The notes under the pieces are model-generated. The model made no database searches. It had not been told where the DNA came from and saw only the letters and a list, made by a program, of their open reading frames with translations. Shown one piece after another: positions 1 through 9,562 of a DNA stretch of 64,000 nt (positions are counted from its first letter, which is position 1; each line of letters begins with the position of its first letter). This DNA comes from Verpa conica. Lineage: Eukaryota; Ascomycota; Pezizomycetes; Pezizales; Morchellaceae. Where the stretch lies: assembly GCA_033030425.1 (NCBI GenBank), contig JAUFSD010000005.1, positions 1 to 64,000 on the forward strand. Reading direction: 5' to 3'. A program made the position numbers and the translations under genes.

Positions 1-1397
1 TATCCGCGCGCGAACCACAAAAACAAGCGGGTCCACGGGGTAACGGGGGGTGCCACGGGTTTCGGGGGGTCTCCCACGTGGAGGTTCACCTGCGCTGGGC
101 CTGCGCCAGAGAGGGGCAAAGTCACAGCAAAAGGTGCGCCGAGAAAAAGGACCGAGTGACAGCCCGTGACGCAAGCGTGAGAAGTACCAAGACAGCCAGA
201 GAAGGGGCCCAAAGGCGCCCAAGAAGTCACTGGACACACAGAGTGTGGTCAAGGGGCGAGCCCAGAGAAAAACACCTACACTCCAGTACTTAAAAAAAGA
301 AGCCGGGAAAAAACCGAGTGATTTTCTATGACTCGTGCCAAAGCGCCCACGGAGAAAAGGCAAGCGGCGCCACAGCAAGCCTGACAAGCAAGCAGGCAGG
401 TCGGGGGTGCTAGGGCAGGCGTGGGGTCCCTGGCGCAGGGGGGGTGGGGGTAGGGGTAGAGCGCAGGCGCAGGCGCAGGTTGCTGGCAGTCAGCGAACGC
501 CTGCGCGAGAACCGCACCGTGGCGAGGGCCGAGGTCAGGGTGCCGAGAGAGAAGTACCTGGACAAGTAAAAGTGAAAAAGAGAAGTCACAGGACATCAAC
601 TCCACTGTCAGACAGGACCCACAAAGAAAAAAGACTGCACTCCCTCACGAAAGAAACGAAACCGCGACAAAAACCGAGTGATTTTCCATGACTCGCGCAG
701 TCGCCCCCCCCACCAAGCGCAGCAGGCAAGCAAGCAGCGCCACAGCGACTGCAGGCAGGCAGGTAGGGGGTGCTAGGGCAGACGTGGGGTCTCTGGCGCA
801 GGGGGGTGGGGGTAGGGTAGGGCGCAGGCGCAGGTTGCTAGCAGTCAGCGAAGTCACGAACGAAAGTCGCACCGTGGCGAGGGCCGAGGTCCGGGTGCCG
901 AGAGAGAAGTACCTGGACAAGAGGAAGTGCATACAAAGGATCTCAGGACATCTAGACCACTGTCAGTAAGGACCCACTGTGAAAAAAAACTACACTCCCC
1001 TACTCAAAAGTAGAAACCGCGACAAAAACCGAGTGATTTCTCATGATTCGCGCAGTCGCCCCCCCCACCAAGCGCAGCGAGCAAGCAAGCTTAGGAGCAG
1101 CGCCACAGCGACTGCAGGCAGTCAGGCGGTGCTTGGGCAGACGTGGGGTGCCTGGGGTAGGGGGTAGGGGTAGGGCGCAGCTTGTCAGCAGTCAGCGAAG
1201 TCACGAACGAGAGTTGCGCCGTGGCCAGGAGAGAGGTCCAGGTGCCGAGACAGAAGTACCTGGACAAGAGGGAGTGTATGCAAGGTATCACAGGACATAT
1301 AGACCACTGTCAATCAGGCCCTACTATGAAAAAAGACTGCACTGCCCTACTCACAAGTCGAAATCGTGACATGGACCGAGTGATATCTCGTGACTCG
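1..1397. repeat. Tandem GC-rich satellite units of about 350 bp
   Basis: At least three head-to-tail units are visible, delimited by a recurring boundary motif (CCGAGTGAT followed by TGACTCG-like sequence) at about 314, 674, 1029 and 1376, giving periods of 360, 355 and 347 bp. A diverged half unit with the motif at 152 precedes them. Each unit holds a CAGGCAGG-rich stretch, a G-run block (GGGGTAGGGGTAG), the phrase GAAGTACCTGGACAAG, and an A-rich end before the next boundary. Short open frames on both strands vary between copies and look like by-products of base composition. The array may continue beyond the left window edge. Confidence 0.85.
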
Positions 1398-1840
1398 TGA
1401 GACTGCGCAGCAGCAGGCAAGCAGGCAAGCAGGCAGACAAGCAGGCAGCGACGTCAAAGACAGGCCCCAGGCAGGTAGGGGGGCTGCAAGGCGTCGCGCA
1501 GGTCAATATGCAGCACTGCATTGCGCGCCATGGTCCAGGGCTCAAGGTGATCGGGCAACCTGCAGCGGCGCGCAGGCAGGAGGCAAGCGAGGAAGTACTC
1601 GACCATGTCCAGGTACATAGAGAGAGAGCTTGTGACCGCCAAGGCACTGTCTGATTGTCACTCTCTAGAAATAAAGATACACAGGGGGCTACAAAAGTCG
1701 CCAAAACCTCGCTCCCAGCCGAAAACTGCCGTGGATCAAGCTGGTCCCACGGCTGCGCAGAAGCAACGCCACAGCAGCGTCTGCAGCAGGCACCCAGGCA
1801 GGTGGAGGGTAGGGCTGCAGCGCAGGGGGGGTCTATATGG
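1397..1840. repeat. Long GC-rich unit, copy B1
   Basis: First of three copies of a unit of about 430 bp (others at 7264-7690 and 9137-9560). Shared landmarks are a CAGGCAAG-rich start, TCAATATGCAGCACTGCATT, an ATG-initiated frame beginning MSRYIEREL (here at 1605), and the end CGTCTGCAGCAGGC. Differences from the other copies are mostly C/T and G/A transitions with few indels. It follows the 350-bp tandem units directly and is followed by the ACTCCCG palindromes. Confidence 0.85.
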
Positions 1841-1843
1841 GGT

Positions 1844-2005
1844 ACTCCCGCCCGGGAGTGGGCAAAGCAGCAGCAGAGGACTCCCGTCCGGGAGTAGCCT
1901 AACAGTAAAAAGTATAAAAAGACTACTCGGGTGGGTCCTATGCTCCCGACCGGGAGCCACACCGTGTTACTCCCGGCCGGGAGTCGACCACTCCATGGCG
2001 GGAGT
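1844..2005. repeat. Cluster of 16-bp palindromes (ACTCCCG-NN-CGGGAGT)
   Basis: Five dyads are visible: 1844-1859, 1880-1895, 1942-1957, 1969-1984 and a weaker one at 1990-2005. Arms are 7 bp with a variable 2-nt centre (CC, TC, AC, GC). In the third copy the outermost pair is G/C instead of A/T on both sides, so dyad symmetry is kept although the base changed. Spacing is irregular (21-62 bp), unlike the two 43-bp arrays. Confidence 0.85.
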
Positions 2006-2079
2006 CAGAAGACTGCTTCAAGTAAAAAAGCGAGTTTCTAGCCATAGCCCTAAGGCTTGACACGCATTTTCGCCCTATA

Positions 2080-3720
2080 ATACATACTGAGAATACACGC
2101 AAGAAATACACCTACTCAATATGTACGGAGAATACACCAACTCAATACACATAGAAAATACACTCAAAAAATACACCCACTCAATACACGCAGAGAATAC
2201 ACTCAAGTAATACACCCACCAAATACATGTTGAAAATACACTCATAATACATCTATTTAAAACACACAGAAAATACACTCAAAAAATACACCCACTCAAT
2301 ACACGCAGAGAATACACTCAAGTAATACACCCACCAAATACATGTTGAAAATACACTCATAATACATCTATTTAAAACACACAGAAAATACACTCAAAAA
2401 ATACACCCACTCAATACACGCAGAGAATACACTCAAGTAATACACCCATCGAATACATGTTGAAAATACACTCATATAATACAACTATTTAAAACACACA
2501 GAAAATACACTCAAAGAATACACTCACCCAATACACACAAGGAATACACTCATAGAATACACACACCCATTACACACAGAGAATACACTCATGGAATACA
2601 CTAATAGAATACACACAACTATTACATACGGTGAATACATTCAGGAGATAAAACAACTCAATACACACAGAGAATACACTCAAAGAATACACTTACCCTA
2701 TACACGCAAAATACACTCATGGAATACACGCACCCAATACACGCAGGGAATACACTCAAGTAATATACCCAATACACTCAGAAAATACACACACCCAATA
2801 CATGATAGCAATACACTCACATAATACATCTATTCAAGACACACAGAAAATACACTCAAAGAAAAAACTTACCCAATACACACACGGAATACACTCAAAG
2901 AATACACTCAAAGAATAAACTTACCCAATACACACACGGAATACACCTATAGAATACACGCACTCAATACACACACAGAATACACTAAGAGAATACACTC
3001 ACCAAATAAACTCACTCAATATACGTAGAGAATACACACAAAGAATATGTGCAGAAAATACACTCAGGAAATACACTCAATAGAATACACTCGGAGAATA
3101 CACTTACCCAACACACCCACCCAGTACTCGTAAGTAACACACTCAGAGAATTGACCCACCCAATACATGCAGGAAATACAGTCAAGTAATACACCTACTT
3201 AATACACTCACCCTATACACTCAGAAAATACACCCACCCAATAAACGTTGGGAATATACTTACAAAATACATTTATTCAAGACACACAGAAAATAAACTT
3301 AAAGAATACACCTACCCAATGCACGCAGGAAATACACTCACCCAATTCACGCAAGGAATACATCTACTCAATACACGTTGGGAATACACTTACTCAATAG
3401 ACTGACCCACCCAATACACGTTGGGAATACACTCACAAAACACATCTATTTAATACACACAAAGAATACACGCAAGGAATACACTCACCCAATACACACA
3501 AGAAATACACTTAGAAAATACACTCAGGAAATACACCTACCCAATACACGCTAGGAATACACTTACTCAATAGACCGACCTACCCAATACACGTTGGGAA
3601 TACACTCACAAAATTCATCTATTTAATACATGCAAAGAATACACTTAAAGAATACACTTAGAAAATACACTTAGAAAATACACTCATACAAAATACACTC
3701 AAAAATACATGTATAAAGTA
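2080..3720. repeat. AATACAC minisatellite with 115-bp higher-order repeat
   Basis: About 1.6 kb of units built on an AATACAC heptamer plus 4-6 variable bases (basic period about 12-13 bp). Between 2162 and 2512 a higher-order unit repeats nearly identically with a period of 115 bp (unit ends at 2165, 2280, 2395, then 117 bp to 2512). The + strand is strongly A/C-rich throughout. Open frames here, such as the Ile/His/Thr-rich one at 2591-2824, are repeat translations and not called as genes. Confidence 0.9.
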
Positions 3721-4105
3721 CACGAGAGATAGAAATTCTATTAAATATATGTTTAGAGTTAAAGACAAACAGTTATAGTGATTACAAGTACAAAATACGT
3801 AAATATTAGAGAATATAATTCGGATAGTGTATTTCTCTGTAATGACCACAATATCTACGATGGTTTGATACATGTAAAGCCATATACAATATAATATATT
3901 TATTGCATATCAGATATTAGTAGTATAAGCTTAATTAACTATGACTATCAGTAGAGAACACTTTTAGTGTACACGGAATACATAGAAAACACTTATACAC
4001 TCATAGTAATATACTCAATACACTCAATATGTGGAAAACCGAGTGATATTACATGACTCAATACTTATATGTACGGATTAGTGTATTAATTACACCATGT
4101 GATAG
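3720..4105. other. AT-rich tail of the AATACAC module, copy 1
   Basis: An AT-rich stretch without a gene. It shares order and wording with 5985-6365: a TTAGAGAATAT-like part, ATATCTACGAT, AAGCTTAAT, a run of AAAACACTTATACACT and then the CCGAGTGATAT boundary motif (here about 4039). It therefore belongs to a duplicated module rather than being unique intergenic DNA. Confidence 0.65.
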
Positions 4106-4220
4106 AGAATTTTCTTCTCTACAAGATGGTATATTTATTATATGGTTCCGATTATTTTATTTATATTGTTGTGTGGTTGTGCTGAGCTTTACACAGGCCA
4201 TACAAAATTTGTATGTGTAA
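4106..4220. repeat. 110-bp boundary repeat, copy 1
   Basis: Begins AGAGAATTTTCTTCTCT, runs through a TATATTTATTATATGG AT-rich core and GTGGTTGTGCTGAGC, and ends in the near-palindrome CATACAAAATTTGTATG. Copies 2 and 3 lie at 5283-5390 and 6366-6480. It separates the AATACAC module from the next cassette. Function unknown. The TATA-rich core could be promoter-like or simply AT-rich. Confidence 0.8.
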
Positions 4221-4224
4221 CCAA

Positions 4225-4398
4225 TTTGAGGTGATCAGATATACTGTGGCCAAGCCCCACAACCAACCCCTTGCCAACAACACCACAACCCCCTGAACAT
4301 GCCTTTTTTATGGGCTTAATCGATTCAGAAGGGTCTAATTAGTCTATAGCCAAAGCCTGGCGAAAAATATCTTATAGGTGGTGGCACTCCCATTTTCG
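4225..4398. repeat. Conserved spacer repeat, copy 1
   Basis: Nearly identical to 6500-6680, with blocks CCAACAACACCACAACCCCC, ATGCCTTTTTTATGGGC and GGCGAAAAATATCTTATAGG. Downstream of this block the two copies diverge abruptly, into a 43-bp palindrome array here and into a hairpin-rich segment at 6690. That marks an exact module junction near 4398/6680. Confidence 0.8.
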
Positions 4399-4436
4399 CT
4401 TGACTTACATTCAGGTGTATTAGTGCAACGTCAGCG

Positions 4437-5130
4437 CTGTAGCAAGACAGCCCCATGGCTCCACAAATAATGTCCTGGTACCTCTGTATGATACCTACAG
4501 CAGGTAATCGGGCGCCCAAGCTTTGTCGTACAGCAGGTATATGACAATAGTGAGAGAGTCCCATATATATCATACAGCGCCTATGGATGTACTGGAGTCG
4601 CTGTATGACGCTCAGTAGCTGCCATTGCATCGAGTGGAGAGGTGCTGTACGACACCTAGGGCTCAAGTCTTCGAGAGCCCCCCATCTGTCATACAGCAGA
4701 GACTGCTCGAGCTAAGGACAGCCCCCACCTGTCGTACAGCAGAGACTGCTCAACCCAGGAGAAGAGCCCTACCTGTCGTACAGGGCATACCTCTCATGTT
4801 CTGGACCGGGGTGTATCTCCTATACAGGACCTTCATGACAATTAAAGCGATTCCTTGGGGTGCTGTGCAGCAGCAAAACACCCATGATTGGACCAAGTCC
4901 TACTTGCTGTACAGGGACAAAACCTCGCTTGGAGATGTCCCAGCTAGCTGTCGTACAGGGGGATATGACTGATATGGGACCTTTGCCTGATTGTCATACA
5001 GCAAGAAAAGACATATATGGGGGGCTTCAGCAAGCGCAGTACAGCAGCAGCCGACGCAGGAGAGAAGCCACACTCGGCCCTGTATAGCAGCTGGGACCAC
5101 AGGGGAGTTGGTCTAAAAGCTGTTGTACAG
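4437..5130. repeat. 43-bp-pitch array of CTGT-CGT-ACAG dyads
   Basis: Seventeen cores of the type CTGTCGTACAG, or its reverse complement, start at about 4437, 4483, 4523, 4567, 4601, 4644, 4686, 4729, 4773, 4816, 4863, 4907, 4948, 4991, 5034, 5077 and 5120. Most steps are 41-46 bp, typically 43. Each core has 4-bp arms CTGT/ACAG around a short centre. The first members are in the ACG orientation and later ones in the CGT orientation. Intervening sequences of about 32 bp are mostly dissimilar. Open frames across the array are not conserved. Confidence 0.8.
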
Positions 5131-5282
5131 GCGAAAAGACCTGCTGCGCAGCTGTCTAAATGCTACCGTGGGCTTGAGACTGCCTCCTACAATGGATCGA
5201 GTGAAAAGGAAGGCGAGAAGAGGGCGAGAATCTACCCCTAACCCCCTTCTCACACCATAAAAAACCCATTAAATATCACTAT

Positions 5283-5390
5283 GGAGCAGAGAATTTTTTC
5301 CTCTATCAGGTGGTATATTTATTATATGGCTCCGATTATTTTAATTATTCTTTTATGTGGTTGTACTGAGCTTTACGCATGCCATATAAA
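5283..5390. repeat. 110-bp boundary repeat, copy 2
   Basis: Second copy of the boundary repeat seen at 4106 and 6366, here leading straight into the second AATACA array. An open frame starts inside it at 5281 (MEQRIFSS..., then a hydrophobic stretch) and runs into the array. The hydrophobic part comes from the TATTTATTATATGG core, so I do not call it a gene. Confidence 0.8.
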
Positions 5391-5396
5391 CTTTGA

Positions 5397-5985
5397 ACAT
5401 ACAGAGAATACAACCAAAGAAAACACCCAAAACATACATATAGTAAATACAGCTAGAGAAAACACTTATAGAATACACGCAGAAAATAAACACAATAAAA
5501 ACAGCCACAGAAAATACAAAGAAAACATACATAATAAAAATATACACGGAGAACACAGTCAAAGAATACACATATAGTGAATACACACAGAATACAGTCA
5601 CAGAATACACGTATAGTGAATACACACTGAATACACGTATATTAAATACACTCAAAGAAAAACAGTCACAGAATAAACACAGAGAATAAACGTATAGTAA
5701 ATACACACTGTATATACAGTTGAAGGATACACGCATAGTAAATACAGTTAGAGAATACACACAAAGAATACAGTCAGAAAATACACGCATAGTAAATACA
5801 CGCATAGTAAATACACACAGAGAGTACAGTCACAAAATAAAGTTACAAAATACATGTATAATGAATACAGACAGAGAGTACAATCATAGAATACATGTAT
5901 AGTAAATACGCACTGAGGATACAGTCAGAGAATACATGCATAGTAAATACAGTCAAAGAAAGCACGATAGGAGTACATATATAAA
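5397..5985. repeat. Second AATACA minisatellite array
   Basis: About 590 bp of AATACA-based units with inserts such as CGTATAGT, GTCACAG and CACAGAG. It is a sister of the array at 2080-3720 but with different variable parts. It is A-rich on the + strand and its minus-strand translation is a long Val/Tyr/Phe/Ser low-complexity frame (5353-5805), which I reject as coding. Confidence 0.85.
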
Positions 5986-6365
5986 GTGCACAGAAGAATA
6001 AAATTATAGAAACATATGTACAGAGGTAAACAAAGATAGATATAAGTACTATGGGTAAAAAATACACACATATTAGAAAGTACGACATAAACAATATATT
6101 TACCTCTAATATCTACGATAACTACACCAGTCTGGTACTTGTCAAGTCATGTACAGAGTATTATTAGTATCTGATGCGGGTAATTACTATTCTAAGCTTA
6201 ATCAGTCATGCTTATTAGTATAAACACTTCTTAGTACCCACAAAACGCATAGAAAACACTTATACACTATCAAAAACACACTCAATACACAGAACATGTA
6301 AAAACCGAGTGATATCACATGATTCAATAAATATATTATTAGATAAGTGTGTTAAAGCCACCGTT
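5985..6365. other. AT-rich tail of the AATACA module, copy 2
   Basis: Counterpart of 3720-4105, with matching landmarks in the same order, ending with the CCGAGTGATATC boundary motif at about 6305. No gene is visible. Confidence 0.65.
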
Positions 6366-6680
6366 CAATAGAGAATTTTCTCCTCTATCACATGGTATAT
6401 TTATTATATAGCTCCGATTATTTTAATTATTCTTTTATGTGGTTGTGCTGAGCTTTACACAGGCCATACAAACTTTGTATGGTGTAACCAATTTGATGTG
6501 ATCAGATATACCCAGCCCTGAGACCCGCCAAGGCCCACAACACCCCCCTTGCCAACAACACCACAACCCCCTGAACATGCCTTTTTTATGGGCTTAATCG
6601 ATTCAGAGGGGTCTAATTAGTCTATAGCCAAAGCCTGGCGAAAAATATCTTATAGGTGGTGGCGCTCCCATTCTCTCTTG
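6366..6680. repeat. 110-bp boundary repeat copy 3 plus conserved spacer copy 2
   Basis: 6366-6480 is the third boundary repeat, ending in CATACAAACTTTGTATG. 6500-6680 matches 4225-4398. The duplication of both blocks in the same order shows that a module of several hundred bases was copied as a unit. Copies differ mainly by single transitions. Confidence 0.8.
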
Positions 6681-6689
6681 ACTTACAAC

Positions 6690-7030
6690 CAGGCCCTAGA
6701 GTCTCACGGCTCTAGGCCTCCCATGGGATTGGCCGTCTGCGAAGCCGTTGTTATTCCTCCTAGAGGAACAGGAGCTTAATTCTGTTCATGGAGGCAACTG
6801 CTTCAGTCTCATTGCACTAGTATCTCCCGCAGCTATAAGCTACAGACGCATTACTCTGGTCTCTGTCGCATACCAACGACGGTGAGCTTCGCTCCGTCCT
6901 AGGAGCTCGCCAGCTCGCTTAGGGATCGGGCTATCATAGTAACGACTTTCCTTAGTATCTATTGACCGGAACAGGATAGCTAGTCCTATCCCTCAAGGGA
7001 GATCCTTAGGTGTCTCTATTGAGAGGTACT
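6690..7030. other. Hairpin-rich unique insert between repeat modules
   Basis: A stretch of about 340 bp that matches nothing else in the window and has no open frame of note. It contains several short inverted repeats: CCTAGAG..CTCTAGG (about 6693), GACGG..CCGTC (about 6879), and GGATAG..CTATCC (about 6974). This could be a structured RNA or the remnant of an inserted element. I looked for group I intron core motifs and tRNA features and found none convincing. Confidence 0.4.
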
Positions 7031-7263
7031 TGAGACTAGTTATGACGATGGTTAGATCGTCACAAAATCACGAGTCGCGGCTGCAAAGTGGCAGCGGGAG
7101 AGGTCCAGGTACCGAGACAGAAGTACCTGGACAAGAGGAAGTGTATGCAGAGTATCACAGGACATATAGACCACTGTCAATCAGGCCCTACTGTGAAAAA
7201 AGACTACACTCTCCCACTCAAGAGTCGAAATCGTGACATGGACCGAGTGATATCTCGTGACTT
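7030..7263. repeat. Partial 350-bp GC-rich unit
   Basis: The 3-prime two thirds of a unit like those at 1-1397: CCAGGTACCGAGACAGAAG, ACAGGACATATAGACCACTG, then the boundary motif at about 7243. It directly precedes unit B2, as at the first locus. Confidence 0.8.
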
Positions 7264-7690
7264 GTGAGACTACGGAGTCAGCAAGCAAGCAGGCAAGCAG
7301 GCAGACAAGCAGGCAGCAACGTCAGAGACAGGCCCCAGGCAGGTATGGGAGTTGCAAGGCACCGCGCAGCTCAATATGCAGTACTGCATTGCGCGACGTG
7401 GTCCAGAGCTCGAGGAACCTGCAGCCGCGCCCAGCCGAGAGGCAAGCAAGGAAGTACTCGATCATGTCCAGGTACATAGAGAGAGAGCTTATAACCGTCA
7501 AGACACTGTCTGATTGCCTCTCTCTGGAAATAAAGATACACAAGAGACTACAAAAGTCGCCAAAATCTCGCTCCCAGCCGAAAACCATGGTGGATCGAGC
7601 AGGTCCCACGGCTGTGCAGAAGCAGCGCCACAGAGACGTCTGCAGCAGGCGCCCAGACAGGTGGGGGTAGGGATGCAGCGCAGAAGTCTA
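7264..7690. repeat. Long GC-rich unit, copy B2
   Basis: Second copy of the unit described at 1397. Its MSRYIEREL frame starts with ATG at 7464 and stops just before 7671. Relative to B1 and B3 the changes are mainly transitions. It is immediately followed by the 22-member 43-bp array. Confidence 0.85.
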
Positions 7691-7695
7691 TATGG

Positions 7696-8609
7696 GTGTC
7701 GAGCGACAGTAGGCTGCAGCGCCAGGTAAAGAAAAACCTGTCGTGCGACAGTTCGGGTGTGGGGCTAGGGTGGTCTATTTTCTGTCGTGCGACAGGTTCC
7801 TGTAGGTTCCAGGGGGCTGTAATTGTTGTTGCCCGACAAGAAGCAAGTGCCAGACTTGTCAAGAAAAGCTGTCAAGCGACAGGCAGCCACACCCAGCAAA
7901 GGCCCAGATAGCTGTCGGGCGACAACCAGGTACAGGCAGCAAAGTCCCCAGTTGCTGTTGCCCGACAGTAATTTGCAGTCTTCAAAGCCACAAAAAGCCG
8001 TCGTGCAACAATGAAGTACAAGTAGCAAAGTCCCCAGTTGCTGTCGTGCGACGGAAAGCAGATGCCAGAGAAGCCCCAATATATTGTCGAGCGACAATAA
8101 TGCGCAGCCCCCAAAGCCACAAAAAGCTGTCGAGCGACAATAATGCGCAGCCCCCAAAGCCACAAAAAGCTGTCGTGCGACAGCCAAGTACAAGTAGCAA
8201 AGACCTCAGCTGCTGTCGAGCGACAGAAGGCAAGTGCTAGAGAAGTCCCTATATGTTGTCGCTCGACAGTAATCTGCAGCCACAAAAAGCCACGAAAAGC
8301 TGTCGTGCAACAATCAGGTACAGCCAGCAAACCCTCCAGTTGCTGTCGAGCGACAAGCAGGCACATGAAGCAAAGGCCCAGCTAGCTGTCGAGCGACAAG
8401 CAGGCACATGAAGCAAAGGCCCAGCTAGCTGTCGGGCGACAATGTCTGACACTTCTGAGAAGAGGAGATTCCTGTCGGGCAACAGACAGCAGCAGCCCAG
8501 CGCAGGTCCCATACGGTCAAGCGACAGAAAGCTGCAGCCATAGGGAAGGGAAAGCCGTCGTCCGACAGCCATTATTGACACCAATTCTGGTCTTTTTGTC
8601 GAGCGACAG
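7696..8609. repeat. 43-bp-pitch array of 22 CTGTCG-NN-CGACAG palindromes
   Basis: Palindromic 14-mers with 6-bp arms start at 7696, 7738, 7782, 7826, 7869, 7912, 7955, 7998, 8041, 8084, 8127, 8170, 8213, 8256, 8300, 8343, 8386, 8429, 8472, 8514, 8555 and 8596. Steps are 41-44 bp, with 43 in most. The 2-nt centre varies (TG, AG, GG, CC, CT, AA, TC). The outer pair is usually C/G but is T/A on both sides at 7826 and 8084. The 27-30-bp spacers are mostly different, with two adjacent duplications (around 8097-8169 and 8357-8428). The layout resembles a CRISPR array, but this is eukaryotic DNA and no cas-like gene is present. Overlapping open frames are by-products. Confidence 0.9.
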
Positions 8610-8654
8610 TTGACCCTAACCCAGGTCACATACCAGGAAAAAACCGTATAATCC

Positions 8655-8720
8655 GTGCTCTCTCTGGTATGTTGTATATATACCCCCCCTTCGCTGACTG
8701 AAGAGTATAGAAATTATACG
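8655..8720 (+). promoter_or_regulatory. Possible TATA-type promoter or LTR fragment
   Basis: TGTTGTATATATACCCCCCC at about 8672 places a TATATATA element before a C-run and CTGACTGAAGAGTATAGAA. It lies between the 22-member array and the next GC-rich unit, so it could drive transcription rightward into that unit, or be part of an LTR. Sequence appearance only. No start site can be seen. Confidence 0.2.
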
Positions 8721-8822
8721 AAAACGCCTTTCTTGTAACACTACAAGAAGCTTTATCAGCGCAAGTACTCTATACTCCTTTCCCCATCCAATTCATAGAA
8801 GAAAGATTCTTCTCCTACTTTA

Positions 8823-9136
8823 ACAGCGCCACAGCGGCTGCAAGCAGGCAGGCGGTGTTAGGGCAGGCGTGGGGTGCCCGGGGTAGGGATGGTAGGGGTA
8901 GGAGTAGGGCGCAGGCGCATGTTGTCAGCAGTCAGCGCAGTCACGAGTCGCGGCCGCGAAGTGGAAAGGGCCGAGGTCCAGGTGTCAAGAGGGAAGTACT
9001 TGGACAAGTAGAAGTGCATACAGAGGATCTCAAGACACCTAGACCACTATCAGTCAGTCCCCAGAGTGAAAAATGACTGCACCCCTCCACTCAGGAGTCG
9101 AGGTTGTGACATGGACCGAGTGATATCTCGTGACTC
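8823..9136. repeat. Partial 350-bp GC-rich unit
   Basis: Starts abruptly with AGCGCCACAGCGGCTGCAAG and runs to the boundary motif at about 9116, as in the units at 1-1397. It precedes unit B3. Confidence 0.8.
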
Positions 9137-9560
9137 GTGAGACTGCGCAGGCAGCAGGCAATAGGCAGGCAAGCAGGCGACGCCATGGAGACGTCAGAGA
9201 GAGAATCCAGGCAGCTAGGCAGGCTGCAAGGCGTCGCGCAGGTCAATATGCAGCACTGCATTGCGCGCCATGATCTGGGGCTCGAGGAGATCGGGCAATC
9301 TGCAGTAGCGCGCAGGGGAGAGGCAAGCGAGGAAGTACCCGTCCATGTCCAGGTACATAGAGAGAGAGCTTGTGACTGCCAAGACATTGTCTGATTGTCC
9401 CTCTCTAGAAATAAAGATACACAGGGGACTACAAAAGTCGCCAAAATCTCGCTCCCAGCCGAAAACCGCCATGAATCGAGCAGGTCCCACGGCTGCGCAG
9501 AAGCAACGCCACAGCAACGTCTGCAGCAGGCGCCCAGGTAGGTGGGGGTAGGGCTGCAGC
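9137..9560. repeat. Long GC-rich unit, copy B3
   Basis: Third copy of the long unit. The MSRYIEREL frame starts with ATG at 9345 and ends just before 9552. It is followed by a G-rich run rather than a palindrome array. All three B units therefore carry different downstream cassettes. Confidence 0.85.
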
Positions 9561-9562
9561 AC

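Noticed and set aside
1351..1962. 203-codon minus-strand frame over unit B1
   Set aside because: It overlaps other long frames in the same GC-rich repeat, starts inside the ACTCCCG palindromes, and its frame is not specially conserved in copies B2 and B3.
5281..5577. 98-codon frame with a hydrophobic, lipoprotein-like start
   Set aside because: The hydrophobic part is the AT-rich core of the 110-bp boundary repeat and the rest is minisatellite translation.
5353..5805. 150-codon minus-strand Val/Tyr/Phe-rich frame
   Set aside because: It is the translation of the AATACA minisatellite. Low complexity, no homologue expected.
6690..7030. Group I intron or tRNA-like gene
   Set aside because: Hairpins are present but I could not find the conserved core segments of a group I intron, nor a T-loop/acceptor arrangement of a tRNA.
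7872..8366. 164-codon minus-strand frame across the 22-member array
   Set aside because: The repeat period of 43 nt shifts frame each unit, so the open frame is a chance result of few stop-like triplets.
7696..8609. Calling the 43-bp array a true CRISPR array
   Set aside because: The surrounding genes are fungal and intron-bearing, no cas-like gene is present, the repeat is only 14 bp and palindromic with a variable centre, and some spacers are simple tandem duplicates.
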